Assembly: GCA_021371995.1 (NCBI GenBank)
Contig: JAJFVA010000010.1
Location: forward strand, 124,001-188,000
Length of the DNA stretch: 64,000 bases
Reading direction: 5' to 3'
Source of the DNA: Methanoregulaceae archaeon
GTDB lineage: Archaea > Halobacteriota > Methanomicrobia > Methanomicrobiales > Methanospirillaceae
Position 1 is the stretch's first letter. Every line of letters starts with the position of its first letter. The translations under genes were made by a program, and so were the position numbers. The notes under the pieces were generated by a model that saw only the letters and a program-made list of their open reading frames with translations, was not told the origin of the DNA and made no database searches. This document shows, piece after piece, positions 1 through 8,312 of this stretch.

Positions 1-117
1 GTGCTGCAGGCAATCGAACGATCGATTGCTGACGGCGTGGTAACAAAAGATATGGGGGGCCATGCAAAGACCTCTGATGTCGGTAACTATCTTTCGAGGA
101 TTGTCCTTTCAGGCTAA
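1..117 (+). CDS. Isopropylmalate/isocitrate dehydrogenase family, C-terminal fragment
   Basis: Frame 1 is open from the window edge to a TAA at 115-117 and gives 38 residues. The stretch AIERSIADG, then VVTKDMGG and KTSDVGNYL, matches the C-terminal helix and the 'LGG-x-(A/K)-(T/S)-(T/S)' end of the beta-decarboxylating dehydrogenase family (LeuB, Icd, AksF). These enzymes oxidise a 2-hydroxy acid with NAD(P) and decarboxylate it. In methanogens they serve leucine synthesis or 2-oxosuberate synthesis for coenzyme B. The substrate cannot be told from this tail, and the start lies outside the window. Confidence 0.75.
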   Translation: MLQAIERSIADGVVTKDMGGHAKTSDVGNYLSRIVLSG

Positions 118-123
118 GTGGTA

Positions 124-567
124 TCAGGCAGGGAGGGCACCCAAAACAGAACCTTCCCGTGAAGTACCCGGGCAATAATCGGTGATCTGCCGGTTCCTCT
201 CGATCGGTCCTGCGACGCTGTAGGGAAGTGCTGCAACTGAGGCATACCGCTCCCTGGAGCAGAGGACCGCGTGGAGGGAGTCCAGGGCCACGGTGAACCG
301 TTCGCCATTCCTGAGTTCGATATTCAGGGCTTTTCCTGATTTTGATATCCGGGCATTGCCTGCACTCCCCCCGATATATGCCATCCAGTTCCACCGTATT
401 TTTTCCACCCGTGCTGAAACACCGGAACGGAGTGCATTCCGGAGTTCATTAACCCGGATACAGAGCCTCGTGCCATAGAGATACAGTTCAAGGATATCCA
501 TGGGTATTCCGTCTTCATCAAGAACAGGACGACGATTCAGCTGGAGATACCCTGCATTTTTCATCAT
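124..567 (-). CDS. Hypothetical protein, 147 aa
   Basis: I do not recognise this family. The protein has no signal peptide or membrane segment. It has a mixed alpha/beta composition, with a basic, Trp-containing middle (IRWNWMAYIGG near residues 57-67) and a later segment, NIELRNGERFTVALDSL, that looks like beta strands. Two ATG codons stand in a row (567 and 564). A box-A-like TTATATAA at 606-614 lies at the right distance for a promoter of its own. It ends 7 nt from the convergent dehydrogenase gene. The coding call rests on the length of the open frame and the promoter. Confidence 0.6.
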   Translation of the reverse strand: MMKNAGYLQLNRRPVLDEDGIPMDILELYLYGTRLCIRVNELRNALRSGVSARVEKIRWNWMAYIGGSAGNARISKSGKALNIELRNGERFTVALDSLHAVLCSRERYASVAALPYSVAGPIERNRQITDYCPGTSREGSVLGALPA

Positions 568-605
568 GGTTCCCGACTCTTCCTGATACTACGTCGAAAG
601 TACAG

Positions 606-614
606 TTATATAAG
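606..614 (-). promoter_or_regulatory. Box A (TATA) for the 147-aa hypothetical gene
   Basis: The minus strand reads CTTATATAA here. Transcription would start near 581-585, leaving a leader of about 15 nt before the ATG at 567. This is read from the sequence only. Confidence 0.45.
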
Positions 615-696
615 CATTCAATGTGCGCGGAGTGAAAGTGACTGACAGAAAGCGGTTGTCAGGAAGATTCCCTGATGCTCGTGCCTGGGAGAGGGT

Positions 697-1827
697 TCAG
701 GGATCCCTGGCGTGCTGATGATCCAGGCAGGCATTGAGTACATCCTCCATCAACCCTGCCAGACCCTGGATACCGATGATAGGCCGGGCTCTCAGTCTCA
801 CCATGCCTCTCAGAGGATAAGTGAACGGGATAAAAGCTGCAGTCGGGCAGGCCATGCGTTCAAATGAAGACCCGAGAAGGAGATCGGGAGGATCACCTGC
901 GATAAGTTCCTGCACCGCAGAAAGGGAGCATGCTTCAGCAACCCTGAACGGTGAATGCCGGATACCATTACGGCAGCCGATAACAGTAATCGATGCATCG
1001 AGATATTTTTTAAGCATTCGTGCAGCAAAATCGGCATAGGAAAAGCCTGAGAATAGGGCAACCTCCGGGGGGTCATGCCGCATCAGGAATTTCTCGCAGG
1101 ATGTCTCGATTGCATGTTCTGCGATATCCCGCTCTCTTTCGAATGCATCCAGTCTCACATCGTCATAATGCTTTTCCAGGCATTTGAGCGCTTTTTCTGT
1201 ATCATCAATCCCGAGAAACGTCCCCCTGGCCAGCCCGTGACCGGAAGCAAGATCCGGATTTGTCTGAACCGTACTACACGAAGCCGGATTTATCTGGTCA
1301 AAGGTACAGTCACAAAACCGGGCTGCAACCGGGATTCCGGCGGATGCAAGGATTCGCTCCGCCTCAAGGGAATTTCCTGAACAGAACGGGTCGAGGAGCT
1401 GTATCCCGTCAAGATTGACCCCGCAGACATCGGGATCCGGCTTCACGGGCAGTGCCCGGCATGCAGCCAGGTAGCCATCCTCAAAATTGCCGAGGAACCC
1501 GGGACTGTCCACCATGATGATTTCGCCGGGAAGGTAATGGCGGATGTCTTCGCCAATTATTGCCGGGGTGCAGGTATTAACAACGGCAACTGCTCTGTAA
1601 CGCTCCTGCAATGACCGGACGAGATCAAGAAGGCGCTCTTCTGCACCGAATATTATATCTTCCTCGATCAGGAAGGTGCAGTGAAGTTCACGGTGAAGGA
1701 TAGTCGCAGGATAAAAATAGCATCCGCTTGGCCCGTGGATGACAGTACCGATTCCCCCGATACCTGCAAAACAGGTGACTGCGCCCGTCATTGCACAGGG
1801 CCACAGGGCATTCATGCATTCACGCAT
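697..1827 (-). CDS. Nitrogenase-like component 1, NifK/NifN-like subunit
   Basis: This 376-aa protein belongs to the nitrogenase component 1 / protochlorophyllide reductase superfamily. With the start at 1827, Cys11 (WPCAMTGAV), Cys36 (HGPSGC) and Cys86 (VVNTC, followed by IIGEDI) fall on the three P-cluster ligand positions of NifK. It is much shorter than nitrogenase NifK (about 500 aa) and is unusually cysteine rich. I chose 1827 over the longer frame (1914) because it has a GAGGG ribosome site and overlaps the upstream gene by only 8 nt, suggesting translational coupling. It is the third gene of a NifH-like, D-like, K-like operon. Likely it forms the second half of a heteromeric reductase. 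The substrate is unknown; nothing nearby (no NifB/E/N) supports N2 fixation. Confidence 0.8.
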   Translation of the reverse strand: MRECMNALWPCAMTGAVTCFAGIGGIGTVIHGPSGCYFYPATILHRELHCTFLIEEDIIFGAEERLLDLVRSLQERYRAVAVVNTCTPAIIGEDIRHYLPGEIIMVDSPGFLGNFEDGYLAACRALPVKPDPDVCGVNLDGIQLLDPFCSGNSLEAERILASAGIPVAARFCDCTFDQINPASCSTVQTNPDLASGHGLARGTFLGIDDTEKALKCLEKHYDDVRLDAFERERDIAEHAIETSCEKFLMRHDPPEVALFSGFSYADFAARMLKKYLDASITVIGCRNGIRHSPFRVAEACSLSAVQELIAGDPPDLLLGSSFERMACPTAAFIPFTYPLRGMVRLRARPIIGIQGLAGLMEDVLNACLDHQHARDP

Positions 1828-2833
1828 GGATAACCCTCTGCCATCGGCTGAGCATCCGAAAAAGACCTGCTGTACCGACCGGAAGCGGATCAGGAAAAGA
1901 AAGCAGCCGTCCATGATCCTTCAGTTCAAGGTCAAAAGTCTCCAGCAACTCGGTAAGAACCGGACCGGATGTCTGACCCCAGTGGTGAATCATGACCGTT
2001 TTTCTCCTTAAATCAGAAAAATGTTCAATAATTCCTTTCTGGTACGCCCTTTCAGCAGCGATGGCACTGTCGCTTTCGATGTCCAGTTCTTCCCCCACGC
2101 GGGAAAGGAAACGAAGAGTTCCTTCAAACCCGACAGGGAAGGAAGGAAGAAACGGGGTGCCAAACCGATTCTCAAGGGCAGAGCCGACATCGGTAAGCGA
2201 CTCGTCGCGCAATATATTGAGTGAAGCACATCCAAGGTTTCCTATCGCAGAAACCGGAATATTCCTGACAAACCGGAGCTGGATCTTCACCCCGAGCAAT
2301 GAGAGGAGGCGTGCTACTTCGCGATAGTTTGCTTCGGCTTCGTACTCGAGGTTTTTTTCACCGACCAGATTTACCATCCCGGACTGATTCCCTCCATGAC
2401 AAAGGGAGGAGAGCGCGATGAGTGCCGATTTCACGCCATCAGAAAATCCCCCTCCAAGGAATCCGCCAGTGGGGACAATAATAACAGGGCACCCATGAAC
2501 CTCACAACAGACTGACCGGACATCGTCACCTATCGCCGCGGCAACACAGGAAGTCAGGATGAAAACAGCTCCGTGATTCCCTTCAAACGCCCTTGTGATC
2601 GTATCCTCAAGTGCTTTTTCCCCGCCGAATATGATCTCCTGTTCCTTCAGCGATGTTGAGAGGATGGAAGGCAGCACGAGCTGGTCGTTGTCGAAATGAA
2701 GGGCATGAAGGAGGGAGAAATTATGGTGGGCACAACCGTCAGGGCCATGAATTATCGAGACTGCATCCTGAACAGACGTGGTGACCGACAGCGCTCCGGT
2801 GAGCGTGCACCCCTCAGTCCGCGATGAAGTCAT
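1820..2833 (-). CDS. Nitrogenase-like component 1, NifD/CfbD-like subunit
   Basis: This 337-aa protein is another component 1 paralogue. With the ATG at 2833 it has Cys9 ([10 protein letters not shown]), Cys34 (HGPDGC) and Cys96 ([13 protein letters not shown]), the three positions that ligate the P-cluster in NifD. CfbD, encoded at 16709-17782, keeps only the second and third. The FeMo-co cysteine and histidine of NifD cannot be identified, and the protein lacks about 140 residues relative to nitrogenase NifD. The start at 2833 overlaps the NifH-like gene by 20 nt and fits the family N-terminus better than 2950. Probable role: the catalytic subunit, with the 697-1827 product, of an ATP-driven reductase fed by the adjacent NifH-like protein. 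The substrate is unassigned; a tetrapyrrole or a small sulfur- or carbon-containing compound would fit known relatives. Confidence 0.8.
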   Translation of the reverse strand: MTSSRTEGCTLTGALSVTTSVQDAVSIIHGPDGCAHHNFSLLHALHFDNDQLVLPSILSTSLKEQEIIFGGEKALEDTITRAFEGNHGAVFILTSCVAAAIGDDVRSVCCEVHGCPVIIVPTGGFLGGGFSDGVKSALIALSSLCHGGNQSGMVNLVGEKNLEYEAEANYREVARLLSLLGVKIQLRFVRNIPVSAIGNLGCASLNILRDESLTDVGSALENRFGTPFLPSFPVGFEGTLRFLSRVGEELDIESDSAIAAERAYQKGIIEHFSDLRRKTVMIHHWGQTSGPVLTELLETFDLELKDHGRLLSFPDPLPVGTAGLFRMLSRWQRVIHA

Positions 2834-3632
2834 AGGCCAGGGCCTCAAGATCCTCAATTTCGAGTGGCTCAGGAATGTCGAGCCGTTTATTCTCGAGTAT
2901 TTTTCCGGCCAGGAGACGATAAGCTCCTGCCTGCGGCGTGTCAGGAGCAAACTCTATCACCGTCATCCGGTTGAGTTCGGCACGCTGAACAACCGGGTCC
3001 CTTGGAATAAACTGAATGAGCGTACTACCTATCCTGTCGGCGAATGTTGCCACAAGCTCCTCTTCATCGGGGAGGTTCTTTGCATTGCATATCACCCCGC
3101 CAAGGCGGCACTGGCCCCGGGAACGTCCGGAGAGCCGCTTGATCGCCTTACAGATATTATTGGCCGCATAAAGGGACATCAACTCCCCGGAGGTGACCAG
3201 GTACACTTCCTTTGCGTACCCTTCCCGCATCGGCATGGCAAAACCCCCGCAGACAACATCGCCGAGCACATCATAGACCACCACATCGGCATGGAGGGCA
3301 CCAAGCCGCTCCAGGACCTGGAAAGTAGCAATAATCCCCCGCCCGGCACAGCCCACCCCGGGTTCCGGACCCCCGGCTTCCACGCACCGGACGCCGCCAT
3401 ACCCGGTGAAAACCACGTCTTTTAAGGTAATTTCCTTGTCGCCCCGCTCCCGGACCTGATCCATGACCGTGGGAATCAGTCTGCCATGCATCAGCATACG
3501 GGTACTGTCACGTTTCGGGTCACACCCTATCTGGAGAACATCAAGCCCCATTCCGGAAAGGGCTGCGGAGATATTGGTTGATGTGGTGGATTTCCCGATG
3601 CCGCCTTTTCCGTACAGGGCGATCTGTTTCAT
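2814..3632 (-). CDS. NifH/CfbC-like ATP-dependent iron-sulfur reductase
   Basis: This 272-aa protein has the P-loop GKGGIGKS (residues 8-15), switch II DVLGD (121-125), and Cys95 (GVGCAGRG) and Cys128 (VVCGGFAMP), which ligate the [4Fe-4S] cluster between the two halves of a NifH-type dimer. It therefore keeps every residue needed for ATP-gated electron transfer. Length and motifs suit CfbC (the F430 reductase) as well as NifH. It is the first gene of an operon with two NifD/K-like genes, so its direct partner is probably that pair. The cfbA-E-D-B cluster at 15.1-19.2 kb has no cfbC of its own, so it could also serve CfbD. The box A lies about 25 nt before the ATG, so the mRNA is probably leaderless. 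Confidence 0.85.
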   Translation of the reverse strand: MKQIALYGKGGIGKSTTSTNISAALSGMGLDVLQIGCDPKRDSTRMLMHGRLIPTVMDQVRERGDKEITLKDVVFTGYGGVRCVEAGGPEPGVGCAGRGIIATFQVLERLGALHADVVVYDVLGDVVCGGFAMPMREGYAKEVYLVTSGELMSLYAANNICKAIKRLSGRSRGQCRLGGVICNAKNLPDEEELVATFADRIGSTLIQFIPRDPVVQRAELNRMTVIEFAPDTPQAGAYRLLAGKILENKRLDIPEPLEIEDLEALAYDFIAD

Positions 3633-3650
3633 TATCAGATATTGGTCGGG

Positions 3651-3688
3651 ATTTTATATTAGCTATTCTGAAGTTTACACCAGTTTAC
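3651..3688 (-). promoter_or_regulatory. Promoter of the nitrogenase-like operon with phased direct repeats
   Basis: The minus strand shows AATATAAAAT (3651-3660), centred about 24 nt from the start codon at 3632, which predicts a leaderless transcript. Just upstream the heptamer GTAAACT (plus-strand AGTTTAC) occurs at 3672-3678 and 3682-3688, exactly 10 bp apart, so both copies face the same side of the helix. That is a typical layout for an activator site next to box A. The regulator is unknown, and it does not match the NrpR nitrogen operator (GGAA-N6-TTCC). Confidence 0.5.
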
Positions 3689-3698
3689 TTGAGTCCGC

Positions 3699-5156
3699 CT
3701 ATTCATGACCCCGGAAGATCCCCATAAAGAGAACAATGACCGGAATTACTTCGAGCCTCCCTATCCACATGACCAGGATGAACACCCATTTTGACACAAA
3801 GGGCATGCCTGGAGAGACATACCCGGTTGAAAGTCCGCAGGAGCTTAATGCTGACACAATATCAAAGACAAGATCGGTTACTTCAAGGGAGATAAGGTGA
3901 AACTGGAGGACCACCATTGTTGCAATGAATACTGTGAGCACTGACAGGATAATAACAAGCATATTCTTGGACAACTCGGGTTCTGCGACGCTGTCAGGCA
4001 CCTTCTCTCCCGCATAGGTGAATGGGACAAGTACTTTGGCCCGGATAAAGATTCTTTTAAACCACCAGAGGATTCCCCGATACCCGATGGCAATACGGGA
4101 GAGCTTGATGCCTCCTGCGCTGCTTTCCGATGAACCGCCAATAAACATTAACAACATAAGGAACACGATAGTGACGCTCGGAAAATACTGGAGGTTTTGC
4201 TCCGGGTATCCAGTCGTACTGATTGCAGCAGCCGTGACGAAAAGACCCTGCCGGACTGCATCGGAAAGGGCGAGACTGTCCAGGTAGTAGAGATCCGCAA
4301 TAACGATTGCGGCCCCGCCGGCAAGAAAGAGCAGGAGAAGTTTGACCTGCTCGTTTCCAAGGAGAGAGAGTTTCCGTTTCCGGTAGGAGATATAATACAG
4401 CGTGAACGGTGTTGACCCCACAATCATTACCGGGATAAGGAGATATTCAAGGAGACGGCTGTTATAGGCAGCAAGCCCCCCTTCAACCGGCACAAAACCC
4501 CCCGTAGATATAGTGGTGATGGAAAGGTTGATCGCTTCATAGAGGGGTATCCCTGCAACCAGTATCACCCCGGCACCGATGAGCGTGAGAAAGATATAGA
4601 CCGCCCAGAGCTCCTTTCCGGTTGCGATCACTCCCGGGAGAATCCTTTCGCTCCTGCTGTCGGAGCGAAAGAGCGGGGACTGTATGAGACCCCCCCGGCT
4701 TGCCATCGTTATGGAGAGGGCAATCACCCCCATCCCTCCGATCCACTGCATAAAAGTCCTCCAGAAAAGCAGCGTTTCAGGGATATACGGGGATGGCATG
4801 ATGAGTGAAAAACCGGTTCCGGTCCAGCCCGCCATAGTTTCAAACAGGGCATCGGTAAGCGACAGATCAAGGACGAGAATGAATGGTATCGTACTGGCAA
4901 GCGCAAAAGCCAGCCAGACAAGAGCCACCGAGCAGAAGGCTGACGAGAGTCTGATATCCTCTTTCCTCCGGGGCAGATGATTTAGCAGAAACCCAAGAGA
5001 AAAAAGGGTGACCGGTACAGCAGCCATGGGGAGGATTACTGAATACTCCCTGAATGCAAATGCTATAAGGAGAGGTACGGCTGTCAGAGGGCTAATATAT
5101 TCGAGCATCCCTCCAAGTTCAGAAAGAACAGTGGAAAAATACTGGATGCGGCCCAT
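3699..5156 (-). CDS. trkH: Potassium uptake protein, TrkH/KtrB family
   Basis: This 485-aa, highly hydrophobic protein has about ten to twelve membrane segments. Four selectivity-filter loops are visible: TGTGFS (about residue 112), STGGF (about 217), STTGYP (about 299) and SSCGLSTGY (about 444). This four-fold M-P-M pattern defines TrkH/KtrB channels, which import K+ through the cytoplasmic membrane and need a cytosolic nucleotide-binding TrkA/KtrA partner. No trkA is visible in the window. The gene follows the phosphoribulokinase gene by 59 nt, in an AT-rich gap that may hold its own promoter. The length is normal for the family. Confidence 0.9.
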   Translation of the reverse strand: MGRIQYFSTVLSELGGMLEYISPLTAVPLLIAFAFREYSVILPMAAVPVTLFSLGFLLNHLPRRKEDIRLSSAFCSVALVWLAFALASTIPFILVLDLSLTDALFETMAGWTGTGFSLIMPSPYIPETLLFWRTFMQWIGGMGVIALSITMASRGGLIQSPLFRSDSRSERILPGVIATGKELWAVYIFLTLIGAGVILVAGIPLYEAINLSITTISTGGFVPVEGGLAAYNSRLLEYLLIPVMIVGSTPFTLYYISYRKRKLSLLGNEQVKLLLLFLAGGAAIVIADLYYLDSLALSDAVRQGLFVTAAAISTTGYPEQNLQYFPSVTIVFLMLLMFIGGSSESSAGGIKLSRIAIGYRGILWWFKRIFIRAKVLVPFTYAGEKVPDSVAEPELSKNMLVIILSVLTVFIATMVVLQFHLISLEVTDLVFDIVSALSSCGLSTGYVSPGMPFVSKWVFILVMWIGRLEVIPVIVLFMGIFRGHE

Positions 5157-5215
5157 TACTACAAAATGATGTTTTCAAGAGAATATCTTTTTTCATGGTT
5201 TTTTAGCGTGACTGC

Positions 5216-6184
5216 TCATGCAGCCATGATAATCTCCTGCATGATCCTCCAGGCCAGCAATGCCTTGACGATATCCGGGGGTGTGAGCAGCTTCCGTTCT
5301 CCCAGAATCCGGCACGGGCTCCCCCTGGCCTCACCGGAAAAGAGATCAGCAAGGCCGGAAATAAAATGACAATCAAACTCCCCGTCAAAGGTGAGGGATG
5401 CAAGGGTCCGGCCACCAAGGATCTCACGGGAGTAAGAGAGAGAGAACTGCCCGGGCACGAGCGTCATGAACGCAGGGAGGCTTATCGCGAGGTCAGCCCC
5501 TGGAATGTCCCCCGTAAGAGGGATTTGTGAGAGAGTTGTCCGGTAAATATTTTTCAGCCATCCGAGATCCCGCCCATATCGTGAAAATCCGATGTGGATC
5601 ACTGCATCGGCGTATTCTTTCTGGGGGAAGATATACCGTTCATAATCATCCTGCCTCTTTTTGATCTCTTCCATCACCTCGCGCTCTGAATATCCGCGCT
5701 TTTCGATATCCCGTTTCAGTTTCCACTCCCTTCTGACATCATCCGCGGGATCGACATAGAGAGAGAAATCGAAAGACTCACGGAGCATTGGGGTAAACAG
5801 GGTATGCAAACCTTCGAGAATCACAATTTTTGAGGGACGGAACGTAACCGGTCCCTCAAGGATCCCAAGCGAATGGTTATAGACCATCTTCCTGACCGGA
5901 TTTCCCCCCTTCAGGTCAGACAGGTCCTTTTCAAGTCCGGAGATATTATTTGCTTCAGGGGCGAGCGGAGTGATATTGCGTGCCCTTCGCTGCTCCCGGT
6001 CAAGAAGATGATAATCGTCAAGACTGATCGTTGAGACGAGTTCATCGCCGAACAGATGCCGGATTGACTGGGTAAAACTGGTCTTTCCTGAACCTGAATC
6101 CCCTGCAACACCGATGATATACACTCCTTTTCTTCCGATTACCGCTTCCTGAAACGAGTAATGGCCGTTCATACCCCGGAACAC
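5216..6184 (-). CDS. prk: Phosphoribulokinase/uridine kinase family, archaeal PRK type
   Basis: The first 210 or so residues are a P-loop kinase: Walker A GDSGSGKTS (about residues 29-37), then SLDDYH (about 55-60), ILEGLHTLFTP and YVDPADDVRREWKLKRD, matching the phosphoribulokinase pattern. Archaeal PRK of Methanospirillum is known to phosphorylate ribulose 5-phosphate in the reductive hexulose-phosphate pathway, which joins RuBisCO to formaldehyde-level sugar metabolism. Resemblance to that protein is the basis for the name; no RuBisCO gene lies in this window. The remaining 110 residues form a second domain I cannot assign. The start could also be Met5 (6172). It follows the flavodiiron gene by about 80 nt on the same strand. 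Confidence 0.8.
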   Translation of the reverse strand: MFRGMNGHYSFQEAVIGRKGVYIIGVAGDSGSGKTSFTQSIRHLFGDELVSTISLDDYHLLDREQRRARNITPLAPEANNISGLEKDLSDLKGGNPVRKMVYNHSLGILEGPVTFRPSKIVILEGLHTLFTPMLRESFDFSLYVDPADDVRREWKLKRDIEKRGYSEREVMEEIKKRQDDYERYIFPQKEYADAVIHIGFSRYGRDLGWLKNIYRTTLSQIPLTGDIPGADLAISLPAFMTLVPGQFSLSYSREILGGRTLASLTFDGEFDCHFISGLADLFSGEARGSPCRILGERKLLTPPDIVKALLAWRIMQEIIMAA

Positions 6185-6265
6185 CTGCCGGTGATGCGAG
6201 CGATCAGGGCGAACCAGGGAATTTTCAGGATTTTGTGCTCCGCAGGATTACAGGGCATACAGGGC

Positions 6266-7456
6266 CTAATGAACCATAATTCCGGCTTTGCGGTGTTTGT
6301 CAGCTATTCGTTCAGCGAGAGCTTCGAGGTCGCGCAGACATGCGCTGTCAGGGGCTCCCTTGATATAGACGGGATCGATTACTTCAATGGAGAGATGGTT
6401 CAGCATCCCTTTCAGTGCTTCAACCGTGTTTCCCCCCCAGCCGTATGAACCGATCACCGTCGCGAACTTTACTTTTGGCCTGATGAGGTTTGTGATAAAT
6501 GCGGCATTTGCAACGAGCGGGTGGGGTCCGAAAAGCAGGGTAGGGGTGCCGATGACAATCGTTGCCGCATCAACAAGGGAAGCGGCCAGTTCGCCCAGAT
6601 CCGTGGATACCAGGTCGAACGGCTTCACCCTGATGCCGCGATCAATAAGAGCCCCGGTGAGGTGCATGACCATTTTATCAGTGCTTCCATGCATGCTTAC
6701 ATAGGGGATCACCACTTCGTTCTTCACTTCATCGGAGATCCATTCTGCATAGACCTGGAGGACCGGATCGGGGGGATGGTAGAGGGGACCATGACTGGGT
6801 GCGATGATCCCGATATCGAGTGCCGAGATCTTTTTCAGGTGCTCCCTGATTTGTAACCGGAACGGCATCATAATCTCGGCATAATACCGTTTTGCTGAAT
6901 GGTATACATCAGCCATGTCCTTTACAAAGAGATCGCTCGTGGCCAGGTGAGAGCCGAACAGGTCACAGGAAAAGAGTACTTTATCCTCCCTTACATAGGT
7001 CAGCATGGTCTCCGGCCAGTGAACCCAGGGGGCCATAATGAATTCAAGGGTCTTGTTGCCAAGGGAGATGGTATCGTGAGCCTTTACCACGAGGCACCGT
7101 TCAGGATCGATATCAAGGAGTTTCACCACGAGGTCTTTGCATTTCTCGCTGGTTACCACGGTAGCTCCAGGGAAGAGCTCGGCTGCCATGGGAAGCGATC
7201 CCGAGTGGTCCTGCTCGGCATGATTCACAATAATATAATCGACTTTTTCAACCCCGAGTTTGATGAGGTTGCATACATATTCGAATTCCTTAGTCGGATC
7301 TACCGTATCGATAAGGGCCGTCTTCTCGCTTCCTTTCACGAGATATGCATTGTAGCTTGTACCATCAGGGAGGGGGATAAGGGAGTCGAAAAGTCTCCTG
7401 TTCCAGTCAATCGCCCCGATCCAGTAGATATCGGGCAACACTTCTCTCACAGTCAT
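6266..7456 (-). CDS. fprA: Flavodiiron protein, F420H2 oxidase type
   Basis: This 396-aa protein has an N-terminal metallo-beta-lactamase domain with the di-iron motif NHAEQDHSG (about residues 79-87), a later HWPETM and an APSHGPLY iron-ligand histidine. A C-terminal flavodoxin domain binds FMN (VSMHGSTDKM about 260, then PTLLFGPHP). Methanogen homologues reduce O2 to water with reduced F420, so this is an oxygen-defence enzyme of the cytosol. I chose the ATG at 7456 because GGTGA stands about 8 nt upstream; a GTG at 7468 is the alternative. The gene is divergent from the DUF2148 gene and may be cotranscribed with prk. Confidence 0.9.
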   Translation of the reverse strand: MTVREVLPDIYWIGAIDWNRRLFDSLIPLPDGTSYNAYLVKGSEKTALIDTVDPTKEFEYVCNLIKLGVEKVDYIIVNHAEQDHSGSLPMAAELFPGATVVTSEKCKDLVVKLLDIDPERCLVVKAHDTISLGNKTLEFIMAPWVHWPETMLTYVREDKVLFSCDLFGSHLATSDLFVKDMADVYHSAKRYYAEIMMPFRLQIREHLKKISALDIGIIAPSHGPLYHPPDPVLQVYAEWISDEVKNEVVIPYVSMHGSTDKMVMHLTGALIDRGIRVKPFDLVSTDLGELAASLVDAATIVIGTPTLLFGPHPLVANAAFITNLIRPKVKFATVIGSYGWGGNTVEALKGMLNHLSIEVIDPVYIKGAPDSACLRDLEALAERIADKHRKAGIMVH

Positions 7457-7737
7457 TGTATCGGTCACCTTTCAATTGTCCCGGCCATCCTCCTGTTTGC
7501 CTGTCTCATGCAGGATGTACTTCATGTCATCCCCTCATCAGGTGCAGGGAGCAGGATTGCAAGGCCAGTCGCTCTCTTCTCATAGGACTTGATTCCCGGG
7601 GTGGCATAACGGTTTCTATGAAAGAATGCGGAACGATAAAAAAATCATCCAGGATTGTTTCAAGATTACAAAAGGCCGGCATCAGGGGACCGGTGCAACC
7701 GGCAGTCTTTTTCTCCGCTCCAGTACCTAGTATCATC

Positions 7738-8286
7738 ATGAACGAAAGCGATGAAGCAGTCCGCCTGGCAGTCTCCCTCATGGCAGTTTCAGCCAGGACG
7801 GCACCGAAGGGAAAGGGGAACGATTCTCTGGTAACCCTGACGGTTCACAAAACCGATCTTCCGCTGCTTTCCCAGGCAATGACCAGGTTCGGGCAGGACC
7901 ATGCACAGCCCATTTTTATCAGGGATGCGAAAAATATTGCGGCATCGGAAGCCTGCCTCATTATTGGTATCCGGGGGCAGGAGGTTCTTGGTCTCAACTG
8001 CCAGGGATGCGGGTACCAGTGCTGCGCCGATATGGAGGCTGCCTGCAGGAGTACCGTGGTTGAGGGATCACCATTCTCCGGACCGAACTGTGTGATCAAG
8101 ATGGCTGATCTCGGCATTGCGGTCGGTTCTGCCGTGAAAACCGCTTCTCTCCTCAACCTGGACAACAGGGTCATGTATACCGCCGGTGTTGCTGCACGCT
8201 CCCTTGGCTGGGTCGAGGGATGCAGTGTTGCGTATGGAATTCCTGTGAGTGTCACCGGCAAGAACATATTCTTTGATCGATCATGA
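7738..8286 (+). CDS. DUF2148 ferredoxin-like protein
   Basis: This 182-aa protein has the AVSARTAPKGKG segment near the N-terminus and a dense cysteine cluster, LNCQGCGYQCCADMEAAC, around residue 85, followed by GPNCVIKMADLGIAVGSAVKTA. These are the hallmarks of DUF2148, whose members are probable iron-sulfur proteins of unknown function. The start is uncertain. The frame is open back to 7456, but the region around 7630-7645 (GATAAAAAAATC) looks like a box A, which favours the ATG at 7738. An ATG at 7618 is possible. It lies 26 nt before mptG on the same strand and is probably cotranscribed. Confidence 0.75.
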   Translation: MNESDEAVRLAVSLMAVSARTAPKGKGNDSLVTLTVHKTDLPLLSQAMTRFGQDHAQPIFIRDAKNIAASEACLIIGIRGQEVLGLNCQGCGYQCCADMEAACRSTVVEGSPFSGPNCVIKMADLGIAVGSAVKTASLLNLDNRVMYTAGVAARSLGWVEGCSVAYGIPVSVTGKNIFFDRS

Positions 8287-8312
8287 TCGTGAACAGAAAA
8301 GGAGAGTAAGTC

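Noticed and set aside
1820-2950. Longer start for the NifD-like gene at 2950
   Set aside because: The extra 39 residues overlap the NifH-like gene deeply and do not resemble the family; the ATG at 2833 gives a normal N-terminus.
697-3632. Reading the H-D-K genes as a true nitrogenase
   Set aside because: The D- and K-like proteins are 337 and 376 aa against roughly 480-520 in nitrogenase, FeMo-co ligands are not visible and no cofactor-assembly genes are adjacent.
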